Shown one piece after another: positions 1 to 8,433 of a stretch of DNA of 64,000 nucleotides. Position numbers and translations under genes: made by a program. The DNA is from JBBSEX01 sp038239345. GTDB taxonomy: Bacteria; Acidobacteriota; Terriglobia; Bryobacterales; Bryobacteraceae. The notes below the pieces were generated by a model. The model was not told the DNA's origin. It made no database searches and saw only the letters and a list, made by a program, of their open reading frames with translations. The stretch spans positions 167,866 to 231,865 of the forward strand of contig JBBSEX010000010.1 of the NCBI GenBank assembly GCA_038239345.1, written 5' to 3'. Every line of letters starts with the position of its first letter. The first letter of the stretch is position 1.

Positions 1-1995
1 GAGGACGTTTAGCGTTACGCCGCTGCTACGGCTCTGAATTGACTGGGCGAAAGTCGAATTGCCGCCCACCTGCACTCCCGACGGAGCTTGCGCGGTCAAC
101 GTCGGCGTATCGGTGCCAACAGTAATGGAAGCGGGAATACTATCTGTCGCGATCAGACTGGGTGCCGAGATCACCCGGGCTTTTGTCGCCGATTCCACCA
201 GAGAGAGATAGCCCAGCAGTTCCCGGCTTTTCCCGACCAGCGTTCCCGCCGAAAGCAGAGTGTACCCGCTGGCGAGCGAAGCCGCGAACTGACGCGAGGC
301 GGATGGGGCGGTACTGCCCGACGCTGCCGACGTGTTTCGGGCCTGCAAAAACGCCGAGACGCCGCTGGCAAAGGCCCCCGTCAGGTCAACTTCATAAATT
401 CGCGCTTCCAGCAATATCTGACGCGGCGGAATATCCAACATCTTCAACAGCTTCATGATGCTCTGGTATTCCTGCGGTGTGCCTTGGATAAGCAGCGAGT
501 TGTCGTATGGATTGGGGACGATATGGGGAATCTTGAGGGGAATGCCCCCTCCATTCAAATAATTTCCCGTCTGATCGGGCGCGGCAGTAGTTGCGGCTGC
601 CGTTCCCGATGCCGAAAACGGAGTGGCGGCGATGGGTCCGTACCCCTGCGGCGCGCCGTAGCCGGGATATCCCCCGCCATTTCCATACCCATTGCCGTAT
701 CCGCCACCGCCGCCGAAACCTCCGCCGCCACCTTGGCAACCACCACCGAAGCCCCCGCCGAACCCTCCCGCCGCCGATCCCGCACCGACTACGCCGCCAC
801 CGCCGCCGAATCCACCACCGCCGCCGCCACCAAAACCTCCGCCGTATCCTCCGCCGCCGCCACCGAAGCCGCCTCCACCACCACCGAAGCCATTCCCGTA
901 TCCTCCGCCGCCGCCAAAACCTCCGTAATTCTGCATCGGGGGTTGACCGCCATAGAGTTGAGTAATGGCTTGAGCCAGACAATCGGCGATGCCATATTTC
1001 ACGTGATACACGTAGTTATCAATCGCCCCGGCCGTGATCTTCACCGGCACGTCAAGCTTTCGCAGCCAGTTTTCGACGGTTTCAAACGCCCCGGGATTTA
1101 GGGCCACGGCGATCAACGTATTAATGCGATCGACGGGAATGAAACGAATAGCGGAATTCTTGTCGGAAAGGGAGACAGCCTTCAGAACCGTATCGAGTTC
1201 CTTAGAAATATCGGAAGGCTTGCCGTTTTTAACTTCGAAGAGCCGCACGCGCGCATTGATAAAAGTATCGCTGTCGAAAAGCGAAATCAGCTCCATGGTG
1301 CGGCGCATGTTCCGCCGGCTATCCAAAATAAATAGCAAATTGCCCGGACCATAGGAATACATCTTGGCGTTTTCGCCGATAAACGGATCCAGAACCTTTG
1401 CCAACTCGTCGACCAAGGCATACTTCAGGAAGACGAGATTCAACATCTCCGTGTCGTCGGCCTCAATATCCTTCGGGTTGATTTCCGGATGGAGCGGATG
1501 TTTGGAGATTTCCGCTAACGGCACGATGCGATAGAGCGCGCCTTCCTGCACCATGCCGAAACCGTTTATACGAAGAATCGTTTCCAGGAGATTGCGTGGA
1601 TCCAGATTCTTGGTCTCGCCATAAGTATTGAGGATGACGCCGCCCTTCACCCGGGGGTCGAGAATGTAGTTGATCTTTAGTTGCCGGGCCAGCAAATCGA
1701 TGACTTCGGTGAGCGAGGCGTTCTGCAGGGTAAGTCCACCGAATGTCGTGGCGGGCCCAGTTTGGGCGGCTGGAGGAGGCGAAGTCGGCTTTACTGGAGC
1801 CGCCGGAGGATTCGCGCCGAACTGCGAACTCTTGATATCCTTCTCAACTTCACCGCGCTGCACGGCGGGATTTGGCGGCGGGGTAACCTGACGAGGCTGA
1901 CCTGCTTCCTGGGCGCTTAAAACCGCCGAAATCAGCAGCGATGCCGTCAAGCACGCAGACCACTCCCAGCACCGTCTCCGCTTACGCATCGGCAT
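1..1995 (-). CDS. gspD: Type II secretion system secretin GspD, 3' end cut by window edge
   Basis: Outer-membrane channel subunit of the type II secretion system. The reading frame is open from an ATG at 1995 to base 1, so 665 codons are present and the C-terminal secretin ring is missing. The N-terminus has a basic, hydrophobic signal-like stretch ending near AVLSAQEAG. N-domain sequence follows (LTEVIDLLARQLKINYILDP, then repeated N1-N3 KH-like segments). Around residues 355-450 there is an almost pure Gly/Tyr/Phe tract in the loop of the last N domain, just before IVPNPYDNSLLIQGTP. The start of the secretin core (ILLEARIYEVDLTGAF) is then visible. The in-frame ATG at 1989 is an alternative start. 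It is the last gene of the T2SS operon. Family assignment is secure; the function of the Gly tract is unknown. Confidence 0.93.
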   Translation of the reverse strand, partial: MPMRKRRRCWEWSACLTASLLISAVLSAQEAGQPRQVTPPPNPAVQRGEVEKDIKSSQFGANPPAAPVKPTSPPPAAQTGPATTFGGLTLQNASLTEVIDLLARQLKINYILDPRVKGGVILNTYGETKNLDPRNLLETILRINGFGMVQEGALYRIVPLAEISKHPLHPEINPKDIEADDTEMLNLVFLKYALVDELAKVLDPFIGENAKMYSYGPGNLLFILDSRRNMRRTMELISLFDSDTFINARVRLFEVKNGKPSDISKELDTVLKAVSLSDKNSAIRFIPVDRINTLIAVALNPGAFETVENWLRKLDVPVKITAGAIDNYVYHVKYGIADCLAQAITQLYGGQPPMQNYGGFGGGGGYGNGFGGGGGGFGGGGGGYGGGFGGGGGGGFGGGGGVVGAGSAAGGFGGGFGGGCQGGGGGFGGGGGYGNGYGNGGGYPGYGAPQGYGPIAATPFSASGTAAATTAAPDQTGNYLNGGGIPLKIPHIVPNPYDNSLLIQGTPQEYQSIMKLLKMLDIPPRQILLEARIYEVDLTGAFASGVSAFLQARNTSAASGSTAPSASRQFAASLASGYTLLSAGTLVGKSRELLGYLSLVESATKARVISAPSLIATDSIPASITVGTDTPTLTAQAPSGVQVGGNSTFAQSIQSRSSGVTLNVL

Positions 1996-2015
1996 GAAAC
2001 TCGCTTCTCCTCTAA

Positions 2016-2492
2016 TCAATTCTTGGGATCAGCCTTGGCGGGTTCGGCCTTCGCGGCAGCCTGCTTCTTCTGATATTCCAGTACCGCTTTTTCGTTGGCT
2101 GACAGTTCGCTTCGCTTGCGGGTCCAATGTTGATGCCCCAGGGGAGTATCCCAATCGAAGTGAATCGTATCGCCGTCTTCCCGCCCGACGATGGGGCTGG
2201 TCTGATCGGTTACATAGCGGACTTCGGGAGCGGGCTTATCTTCGTATTTCGTAATTCCGAACGGTCCCTTGTAGAACATCCATTTTTTGCCGTCCGCCGG
2301 ATCTGTCCATTTGAAGAAGTAGGGCTCCACTTCTTTGGCATCGGCGGGAATTACCACCGGCCCTGACGCGGGTCTTTTGGCGGCGGTTGCCGGAGTCTTA
2401 CTGGAGTCGTTATTTTTCGCGGTAGGCTTGGCGTCTTCCGCTGGGAGCATGGCGGCGCATAACAACAAGCCGATTGACATAATTTTAATCAT
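2016..2492 (-). CDS. Small exported protein of unknown function between gspC and gspD
   Basis: A 158-residue protein with an N-terminal hydrophobic segment (MIKIMSIGLLLCAAML) that looks like a Sec signal peptide. A low-complexity Lys/Ala/Thr linker follows, then a compact domain with aromatic motifs (YFFKWTDPADGKKW, IHFDWDTPLGHQHWTRKR) and an Ala/Lys-rich charged C-terminus. I do not recognise the family. Its place directly upstream of gspD, in the same direction and inside the T2SS operon, makes a role with the secretin (for example pilotin-like) or as an operon-linked periplasmic factor possible, but that is inference. No convincing lipobox is present, which argues against a classical lipoprotein pilotin. 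It is separated from gspC by about 177 bp with no other supported gene. Confidence 0.7.
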   Translation of the reverse strand: MIKIMSIGLLLCAAMLPAEDAKPTAKNNDSSKTPATAAKRPASGPVVIPADAKEVEPYFFKWTDPADGKKWMFYKGPFGITKYEDKPAPEVRYVTDQTSPIVGREDGDTIHFDWDTPLGHQHWTRKRSELSANEKAVLEYQKKQAAAKAEPAKADPKN

Positions 2493-2669
2493 TGTTTCTC
2501 GTTTCCGTTACAAAATCCAGATAGCTTCCACCGGCGGAACCGGCGCCCATGGAAGCTCGCTGGGAATCAGCGCCAGCGATGCCGCCTGTCAACAACGCCG
2601 CCGGGCGCTTCCTTACTTTCTGGCAGATCCACTCCCTTAAGACGGCGGCAGCGGCAAAAGAGACGAACC

Positions 2670-3434
2670 CTACTTCGCAGATTGCCAAACGCAGGAATTC
2701 CCGAATGGCGTGGCGGTTACAACTTTGCGCATACCGTCCACCACGGCACCGTTGGGGGAAGTATCGCCGGCCTGACAGCCGCGCATACCCGCGCCCTGGT
2801 CGATTCCCGGCCCATTAGAATTGGCGTTTAGTTTGGAAGTGCTACCCCCATCGAGCGACTGCACTCCGCCCGTTACAAGCGGAGGAATCGTCTGCGGATT
2901 CGCATTCCCTACCGCCGGCGCTGGTACGGCCTGAGCCGTCAGCGTCTTGGTCATCAGAGATTCCAAACTGCTCTTGATTTCTTTTCCTTTCCAATCGAAG
3001 ACTACGCTCTGCTGGTCGAAGGAGACAATCTTGAACGGTCCGATGGTGTCGCCAGCGGAATAGCCACGCTGCGGCGTATTCGCCTTTTCGATCAAAATAA
3101 TCTTCGGTTCGCCAATCATGAACAGGCCTTGCACCGACGGCAGTTCCGGCACCTTCTCTTCCGGCGGCGGGGGCGGTGGCGGTGGCGGCACAACATTCGG
3201 ATTGCGGTCGCGCGAGAACAGATTCTTCATCGCGACGTCGGCATAAGTCATCGCCTGTACGGCCGGCACTATGGGCTGCGCGGGAGGAGGCAACGGTTGT
3301 GGAAATTTTACTTGCCGCCACAACGTGATCTGTTCGCGCTCCTTGGCACTGCGCCAATCGTTGCGCAAACGCCAGCCCGCCAGCACGGCCAGGATCAGGA
3401 TCAAGGCATTTAACAATAAGAGTCGGCGTTTCAA
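2670..3434 (-). CDS. gspC: GspC-like type II secretion inner-membrane protein
   Basis: Inner-membrane component that links the T2SS assembly platform to the secretin. The 254-residue product has a single N-terminal membrane segment (LLLLNALILILAVLAGW), a proline-rich linker with a run of nine prolines near residue 85, and an HR-like beta domain (VQGLFMIGEPKIILIEKA to about residue 165) that in the GspC/PilP family contacts the secretin N-domains. No PDZ domain follows; the C-terminal 90 residues are low-complexity and end in TPFGNSCVWQSAK. It overlaps gspM by 4 bp, so translational coupling is likely. It lies after gspM rather than at the head of the operon as in Gammaproteobacteria. Assignment rests on architecture and context more than on strong sequence signature. 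Confidence 0.8.
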   Translation of the reverse strand: MKRRLLLLNALILILAVLAGWRLRNDWRSAKEREQITLWRQVKFPQPLPPPAQPIVPAVQAMTYADVAMKNLFSRDRNPNVVPPPPPPPPPEEKVPELPSVQGLFMIGEPKIILIEKANTPQRGYSAGDTIGPFKIVSFDQQSVVFDWKGKEIKSSLESLMTKTLTAQAVPAPAVGNANPQTIPPLVTGGVQSLDGGSTSKLNANSNGPGIDQGAGMRGCQAGDTSPNGAVVDGMRKVVTATPFGNSCVWQSAK

Positions 3435-4033
3435 AACGTGGATGTTCCTCTGTCTTTCGGCACCAGTCGATGGGGAACCACGCCCGATGCGGTGAGCCGC
3501 ACACTGATCATTTTCTGTTCCTGATTTTGCGTGCTGACGCGAATCTCACTGGGAGCGACGATTTCCGGCTGGGCGGATAAAGCTGAAAGGTAATTCACAA
3601 GTTGCTCGATATGGCAATCGAAGGTGACCGAAACCAGCGCCTCGCCGTAATCGGCACTCAATGACCGGACCTGCCCCAATTCGACCCCGCGCATATCGAT
3701 GGGAGGCGTTTGCGTCTTGCCCACGCGGCGCAGCACCTGCAGTAATTGCGCCTGAGCCTGGGGAGCGGTATCGGCTTCCAACATGCCTTTTTCACGCTGC
3801 TTCAGTTCAACCGAGACCTGCTTTAGGATATTGTCTTTCGCCGGCACCATCGCCGCTTTCTCCCGCAGTTGCGCTAACCGCCGTTCCGACTGAGGCGCGG
3901 AATCGATGGCGCCCACAACTTTCGGAACGCCGCCGTTACCGCCGGAAGAGCTCAGCAGAAAATACAAGCCACCCAGGACCATCGCCACTACCCAGATAAG
4001 AACGGCTCGTTTTTCGCGCGTCTTCAGAGTCAT
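3431..4033 (-). CDS. gspM: GspM/PilO-like assembly-platform protein
   Basis: A 200-residue bitopic inner-membrane protein: a short basic cytoplasmic N-terminus (MTLKTREKRA), one membrane helix (VLIWVVAMVLGGLYFLL), a predicted coiled coil (RLAQLREKAAMVPAKDNILK to about residue 95) and a ferredoxin-like periplasmic domain (YGEALVSVTFDCHIEQLVNY). This is the GspM/PilO layout; GspM dimerises with GspL and helps hold the pseudopilus assembly platform together. It overlaps both the upstream gspL and downstream gspC by 4 bp. Sequence divergence is normal for this family, so position between gspL and gspC is an important part of the call. Confidence 0.82.
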   Translation of the reverse strand: MTLKTREKRAVLIWVVAMVLGGLYFLLSSSGGNGGVPKVVGAIDSAPQSERRLAQLREKAAMVPAKDNILKQVSVELKQREKGMLEADTAPQAQAQLLQVLRRVGKTQTPPIDMRGVELGQVRSLSADYGEALVSVTFDCHIEQLVNYLSALSAQPEIVAPSEIRVSTQNQEQKMISVRLTASGVVPHRLVPKDRGTSTF

Positions 4034-5352
4034 TTGGGTAGGCCTTCCCGGGCGGACTTGATGCGGAACGATTCCGCAGTGCCTACGCGCTGCAGCGGAG
4101 TAATGAATTCGGAGTTCTCAAACAGCGGGGAAGCGTCCAGGACCTTAAGCAGCCCGGCAGCCTGATCGGATTCGCCGGCGAGCGTGACGGTGTTGCGGCT
4201 AATCTCTAACCCACCAAGCCAGGTAGGCGCCGGAAGGAGCCTGGTAAGCTCATTCAGCGCATCCATATCCTGCTTCGCCCGGCGGCGCATACCGTCCAGC
4301 AGAGCCGTGCGATTACGGGTGGCTTCAATCTGCTGGTCGAGCTTGCCCATGCGCACCGCATCCCGCTGCACCTTCCCGATTTCAACCTGCAGCGCTTTCA
4401 TATAACGGCGATTTTCGATAGCCGACGAGCCCGCCACGGCCCCGACAAGAAGCAGCAGAATGACACCCAGGGCAATCGTCGGCACAAACATCATCCGCGA
4501 ATTGCCGCCGCGTTTATCGGCCGGTAATAGATTGGGCGCGAGCGCGGGCCAAGGGGAAGAGCTGGCGAGCGCGGTCGCGTAGGGCAGCGCGGTGCGGGAA
4601 ATAGCGAAGTCTTCGGGCAGCGCGATCGGGGTCGGTAATAGCTGAAAAAACGGTACCGCTTCGCTATCGGGCGGCAGGCGAAGTTCCGATAACGCCCGGT
4701 TTTTGGCGCGCTCGGGAGTAGTTTCAAACGTCGCCGTAAACAGCGGATGGGCCGGACTTTCGCCGTAAGCTTCCACCTCACTATCGCGATCGTCGATGGC
4801 TACAAAACCCGCTGCATCGGGCTCGCCGTAGATTCGAATCGCGGAGTAGGCCGCCGCCGCGGAAAACGTAAACGCCGCGATTTTCACACCGGCCTCGGCA
4901 AACAGCGTGGAATAGCGTTCAATCACATTCTTACGGGCGATGGCGATGACGATGGTGGGAGTGTCGCCAACTCGCGCCCAATCGAAAACGGTATCGTCGT
5001 CGGGATAAGGATGCAACGAATCGATCTGATAACGTATGGCGCCATCGAGATCTTTATCTTCCACTCCCGGCAGGGTGATTTGACGCACGATCACATCGGT
5101 GCGCGGCAGCAGTACGTTCGCCGCCATGTGCGCCAAACCGATCTTCTTGACGAACGCCGCGTAATCGATGCCCCACTCGCTGGCCGGAGTCTTCTGATAA
5201 TGGCCGATGGTGGCCGCGCCCAGCAGTCGAACGCCGTTGGGACGGATCCGGACGGCAATCACTCGCAGGTCCGTGGCGCCGATTTCAATTCCGATCCCGG
5301 TGCCGAAGGCCGCCCATTTTCCCAGAAATTTACGCGGTTCGTTCCAGGTCAT
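4030..5352 (-). CDS. gspL: GspL-like protein: PilM-type actin fold fused to PilN-type domain
   Basis: Cytoplasmic-membrane component that recruits the GspE ATPase. Residues 1 to about 260 form an actin-like PilM/GspL cytoplasmic domain: GIGIEIGATDLRVIAVRI is the first phosphate-loop-like strand, and VLLPRTDVIVRQITLPGVED is characteristic of PilM. One membrane helix follows (MMFVPTIALGVILLLLVG, about residues 285-305), then a coiled coil and a periplasmic PilN-like ferredoxin fold (LLPAPTWLGGLEISRNTVTL). The 440-residue length fits GspL. The start overlaps gspK by 4 bp and the end overlaps gspM by 4 bp. The fused form supports a T2SS rather than a type IV pilus, where pilM and pilN are separate genes. 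Confidence 0.88.
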   Translation of the reverse strand: MTWNEPRKFLGKWAAFGTGIGIEIGATDLRVIAVRIRPNGVRLLGAATIGHYQKTPASEWGIDYAAFVKKIGLAHMAANVLLPRTDVIVRQITLPGVEDKDLDGAIRYQIDSLHPYPDDDTVFDWARVGDTPTIVIAIARKNVIERYSTLFAEAGVKIAAFTFSAAAAYSAIRIYGEPDAAGFVAIDDRDSEVEAYGESPAHPLFTATFETTPERAKNRALSELRLPPDSEAVPFFQLLPTPIALPEDFAISRTALPYATALASSSPWPALAPNLLPADKRGGNSRMMFVPTIALGVILLLLVGAVAGSSAIENRRYMKALQVEIGKVQRDAVRMGKLDQQIEATRNRTALLDGMRRRAKQDMDALNELTRLLPAPTWLGGLEISRNTVTLAGESDQAAGLLKVLDASPLFENSEFITPLQRVGTAESFRIKSAREGLPK

Positions 5353-6362
5353 TGCGGCGGTTGCGCTCCCGCATCTACATATTCGGCTGGTGGCACCACC
5401 CTCTGAATTTCAGCCGACGACGACCAGGCATCGTCATACCAGCGCATGATCTGATACGGCGGCGAGTAGTCGGGCGGAAGGAACTTCAGCTTGGCGGCGA
5501 CACTTCGAGTAAGGTCGGAATAGGTGCCGTTGGCTAAGCGCAGATGGGCCGTGGCGCGGACGTTCCAGATCGTATTGCCACCGATCATCAAACGCTCGAT
5601 CCCGGGAGAGCCCTGGCTTGCGATCGAAACATCCTGCCCCGTCTTGAATGGCCGGAACCGCCGGGCGGCAATCATCGAAGCTACCGCGGTGGGCGAAATT
5701 CCCAGCGAAAGTAGCAACGGCGGCTGCGCGGTATTGGCGTCGAAACTGTTCGGGGCGCCATAGGGCGAGAGACAATCCTTCAGGCCGCCGCGAGAGATAA
5801 GACGTCCCTGCGAATTACGGTCGAAGGAGCCATAGAACAATTCAGGCGTCATCCCCGGTATCAGCAATAGTTCCTCGATCTCTTCAAAAGACGAATGCCG
5901 GGGCTGAAAAGTCGAAGTGCTGGCCGGAGGCGCGCCGGTTTCACCAAGCGAAGTCCGATATTGCACGATTCCCTGAGCGATGGCGCGGGCGCGATCGGGG
6001 TCCGCTCCGACGGAGACGATAAGCCGGAACAGATCTTCGGGCTTGGCGGTATTGATGTTCATCTTGCCGGTTTCCGGGCTGATTTCAATATCGGCGTATC
6101 CAGTGGGATAGTTGAAGCGCAGAAACGGCATCGGCGGTTTATAGAATCGCGGAGGAAACTGCGAACCCCAGAATATCCAGAGAATGGCCCGATCAATGGA
6201 ACCGGAGGCAAGATAATAGGCGCGAATTCCATCGGTTGCGGTGGCGGCCCGTTCAGTTTCCGAGCGGACGGTGGAAGCCAGGGAGAACACGATCGCCGTC
6301 ATCGCCGCGGAAAGCCAGAGCACCGAGAGAAGCGCGCTGCCTCGCTTCGATTTAATCGACAT
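5349..6362 (-). CDS. gspK: Type II secretion minor pseudopilin GspK
   Basis: Large minor pseudopilin at the pseudopilus tip, 337 residues. The leader MSIKSKRG precedes SALLSVLWLSAAMTAIVF, a prepilin peptidase site in which position +5 is Ser instead of Glu. Lack of Glu5 is the known GspK signature. The globular part carries a SAM-like helix-hairpin segment (MNINTAKPEDLFRLIVSVGA) and the second conserved block SFDANTAQPPLLLSLGISP, both typical of GspK. It sits between gspJ and gspL and overlaps each by a few bases. In characterised systems GspI, GspJ and GspK form the trimeric tip that initiates pseudopilus assembly. Confidence 0.92.
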   Translation of the reverse strand: MSIKSKRGSALLSVLWLSAAMTAIVFSLASTVRSETERAATATDGIRAYYLASGSIDRAILWIFWGSQFPPRFYKPPMPFLRFNYPTGYADIEISPETGKMNINTAKPEDLFRLIVSVGADPDRARAIAQGIVQYRTSLGETGAPPASTSTFQPRHSSFEEIEELLLIPGMTPELFYGSFDRNSQGRLISRGGLKDCLSPYGAPNSFDANTAQPPLLLSLGISPTAVASMIAARRFRPFKTGQDVSIASQGSPGIERLMIGGNTIWNVRATAHLRLANGTYSDLTRSVAAKLKFLPPDYSPPYQIMRWYDDAWSSSAEIQRVVPPAEYVDAGAQPPQ

Positions 6363-7029
6363 ATTGCACCATGGGGTCGCGATTCACGCGAATCGGAATC
6401 GTCAGCGAAGTGAGCGGCAAACGAGAAGGATCGGAAGCAAACGGAGCCATCTCAACGCGGAGCGCGGAAGGCAGATACGGTTTGTCGATCCAATCGGGCT
6501 GCCATTTATCGAGGACCGGCGGCGGTACAGTTTCGCGGTAAATGAAGCGGCAATACGCCAGGCGATCGGCCAGCACGAACGATCCCGCGCCGATTGGAGT
6601 GCTGCTGCTACAGAACGCGCCGGCGCTCGCGGGTCCGGTGTATAGGGTTTCATTTACCACCAGACGCACGCCTTGGCCGCGATCACCGGGGATGACACGC
6701 AATTCCAAAATCCGCGGATAGCCGCGGCCCGCTTCCTGCAACGAATACGAAGAGACAAAGCGCACCGCTTGCGCATCGCCCATGAAGAAGGTTCGCTTCG
6801 GGCCGCTGATGCAGGTGGCGGCGATCGGCATGACGCCTTGTACTTCCTGCTCAAGAATCCGCTGCACGCTGAAAACTTTACGGCTGGCATACAGCTTGTC
6901 GTTTGTCTTGCCCATGGCGTTGAATCCGATACGGATGGTCATCAGCATGCCGAGCGAGATCATTCCCACCAGCGTGACGGCGATCAGAAGCTCCAGTAGC
7001 GTAACGCCCGCCTGGCGATTCCCGTTCAT
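6352..7029 (-). CDS. gspJ: Type II secretion minor pseudopilin GspJ
   Basis: Tip pseudopilin, 225 residues from the ATG at 7029. That start is preferred because it gives a classic short leader, MNGNRQAG, directly before the cleavage/methylation motif VTLLELLIAVTLVGMI with Glu at +5. An ORF running further upstream would only add 35 residues of gspI sequence read in another frame. The start overlaps the gspI stop by 4 bp (ATGA). The C-terminal beta-rich region is consistent with GspJ length. The gene overlaps the downstream gspK start by 11 bp. Confidence 0.9.
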   Translation of the reverse strand: MNGNRQAGVTLLELLIAVTLVGMISLGMLMTIRIGFNAMGKTNDKLYASRKVFSVQRILEQEVQGVMPIAATCISGPKRTFFMGDAQAVRFVSSYSLQEAGRGYPRILELRVIPGDRGQGVRLVVNETLYTGPASAGAFCSSSTPIGAGSFVLADRLAYCRFIYRETVPPPVLDKWQPDWIDKPYLPSALRVEMAPFASDPSRLPLTSLTIPIRVNRDPMVQYVD

Positions 7030-7478
7030 GGCTGGATGATCCCTTGCGGCGGCGGAAGAGGTTCGCCCACGCGCAGCGGAGCCTTGCGGAAGCCTTCTAG
7101 TCGCATGCTGCGGCGTTGTTCGCCGTTCATCCACCAGATCTCCAGTTCGACGCGGTCAAGAATCGGAGTGCCCGGGCCTGATCCGGGAGGCGCTTCCCAC
7201 GGCGTAATCTGAGCGCGCCAGCCGCCTTGCATCCCGGCCGCCATGACGGGATCGAATCCGCCTTGCAACAGTTGATGCCGCGGAAGGTGTTCATTGAGGA
7301 TCAACTCATCCATCTTTTGACGGGCGAGCAGTGCCGATCGATCGTACTGATTCAGACGCCCGGCATTGCGCAGCGTTCCCGCCAGGGCATAGAGCAGGCC
7401 GGAAATCGCGATGCCCATGATCAGCGTCGCAACCAGGACTTCGAGAAGCGTGAAGCCCCCGCGTCGGGATCGTTTCAT
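7026..7478 (-). CDS. gspI: Type II secretion minor pseudopilin GspI
   Basis: Minor pseudopilin of 150 residues. The leader MKRSRRGG is followed by FTLLEVLVATLIMGIAISGL, with Glu at +5 after the predicted cleavage site. The globular domain includes the GspI-like block LLARQKMDELIL and the late strand LDRVELEIWW, in agreement with the usual GspI core (ALLLAQ.K..E and WRV motifs). It overlaps gspH (4 bp upstream) and gspJ (4 bp downstream). It is expected to seed the tip complex with GspJ and GspK. Confidence 0.9.
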   Translation of the reverse strand: MKRSRRGGFTLLEVLVATLIMGIAISGLLYALAGTLRNAGRLNQYDRSALLARQKMDELILNEHLPRHQLLQGGFDPVMAAGMQGGWRAQITPWEAPPGSGPGTPILDRVELEIWWMNGEQRRSMRLEGFRKAPLRVGEPLPPPQGIIQP

Positions 7479-7975
7479 TGCGCGGGAACCTCAACCTGGG
7501 GCACGCCGGTGAGAGGATCGACGCGGATAATTCGCTGTACACCGTTGCGATTGGCGATCAGCAGTCCAAAACGCGGAATGTTGCCGCCGGGATAAATAAG
7601 AAACGAGCGAGGCTGATTCGGATCGCCGGGAACCGCCGGAAGCACGGCCAGAATCGTGACACCATCCTCAAGCGGAAGTTTGTTTACGAAGCCGACCGCG
7701 GTGGAGCGGGCCCAGATGGCATTCTCCTCTTTATTGATGCGAATCTCCACCACTTCCTGGCGACGCTCAGACCGATTGACGGCGCGGTTCAGGAAGCTGG
7801 CGACGTTATCACAGGCGGCGCGCAGGCGGATCGAATCGAGTCCCGATGTCGCTGAAGGCAAGGTGAGTCCGATGACCAGGGAAATGAGAAGAGCGACTAC
7901 TAGCATCTCCATGAGGGTGACGCCACGGGTGCCTCGGCGGTGAATCGCGGGGTGTAATTCGTGACGCATTTCCAA
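7475..7975 (-). CDS. gspH: Type II secretion minor pseudopilin GspH
   Basis: 166-residue pseudopilin. The leader MEMRHELHPAIHRRGTRG precedes VTLMEMLVVALLISLVIGL with Glu at +5. The segment after the helix (RLRAACDNVASFLNRAVNRS) is the GspH-like pattern of an alpha-helix leading into a beta barrel. A second in-frame ATG two codons downstream (7969) could also serve as start. It overlaps gspI by 4 bp. GspH is the bridge between the major pseudopilin fibre and the tip complex in known systems. Confidence 0.86.
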   Translation of the reverse strand: MEMRHELHPAIHRRGTRGVTLMEMLVVALLISLVIGLTLPSATSGLDSIRLRAACDNVASFLNRAVNRSERRQEVVEIRINKEENAIWARSTAVGFVNKLPLEDGVTILAVLPAVPGDPNQPRSFLIYPGGNIPRFGLLIANRNGVQRIIRVDPLTGVPQVEVPAQ

Positions 7976-7978
7976 AAA

Positions 7979-8431
7979 CTATTTATTGTTCCAGCTGACA
8001 ATATCGGCGTCGTTGTTTTCGCCCCCCGGTTGGCCGTCGGCGCCCAGGCAGACGATGTCGGGATCTTCGCCATGATCGCCGGGAAATTTATAAAGGTAGG
8101 CATGGCCCCACGGATCGAGCGGCGGATCTTGCGGCATATAAGGGCCGCTCCACAGTGTCTGTCCTTCCGGCCGGATACGCAGCGCGATGAGCCCCGCTTC
8201 GGTGGTGGGATAGTTCCCGATATCGAGCTTGTATTGTCCCAGCGCGCCCATAAACGCGTTAATCTGGACATGCGCGGCGGTAATCTTGGCCCGGTCGGCA
8301 TTCTTGAGCAGCCGTGGTCCGACGATTGCCGCGAACAACGCGATGATCGTTACCACCACCAGCATCTCAATCAGCGTCACACCCGCTCGACTGCGTCGTT
8401 TTTGTCTATTGGAAGTTTTGATTTCTTTCAT
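7979..8431 (-). CDS. gspG: Type II secretion major pseudopilin GspG
   Basis: Major pseudopilin, 150 residues. The leader ends RSRAG before VTLIEMLVVVTIIALFAAIV, with Glu at +5. The rest matches the strongly conserved GspG pattern: GPRLLKNADRAKITAAHVQI, QYKLDIGNYPTTEAGL, DPWGHAYLYKFPG and a C-terminal acidic calcium-site region (GADGQPGGENNDADIVSWN). This is the best-conserved member of the pseudopilin set and makes the operon's T2SS identity secure. Only 2-3 bp separate it from gspF upstream. Confidence 0.95.
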   Translation of the reverse strand: MKEIKTSNRQKRRSRAGVTLIEMLVVVTIIALFAAIVGPRLLKNADRAKITAAHVQINAFMGALGQYKLDIGNYPTTEAGLIALRIRPEGQTLWSGPYMPQDPPLDPWGHAYLYKFPGDHGEDPDIVCLGADGQPGGENNDADIVSWNNK

Positions 8432-8433
8432 AT

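Noticed and set aside
88..1101. Long plus-strand frames rich in Ala/Thr or Pro over the secretin gene
   Set aside because: They are shadows of the Gly-rich secretin codons read on the other strand. The minus frame continues into conserved secretin domains on both sides.
2485..2688. 67-codon minus-strand frame between gspC and the small exported protein
   Set aside because: Starts with TTG inside the end of gspC and overlaps the next gene's start. It has no recognisable domain or Shine-Dalgarno. The interval is best left as intergenic.
4747..5406. 219-codon plus-strand frame over gspL
   Set aside because: Shadow frame. The minus strand carries an uninterrupted GspL with overlapping neighbours.
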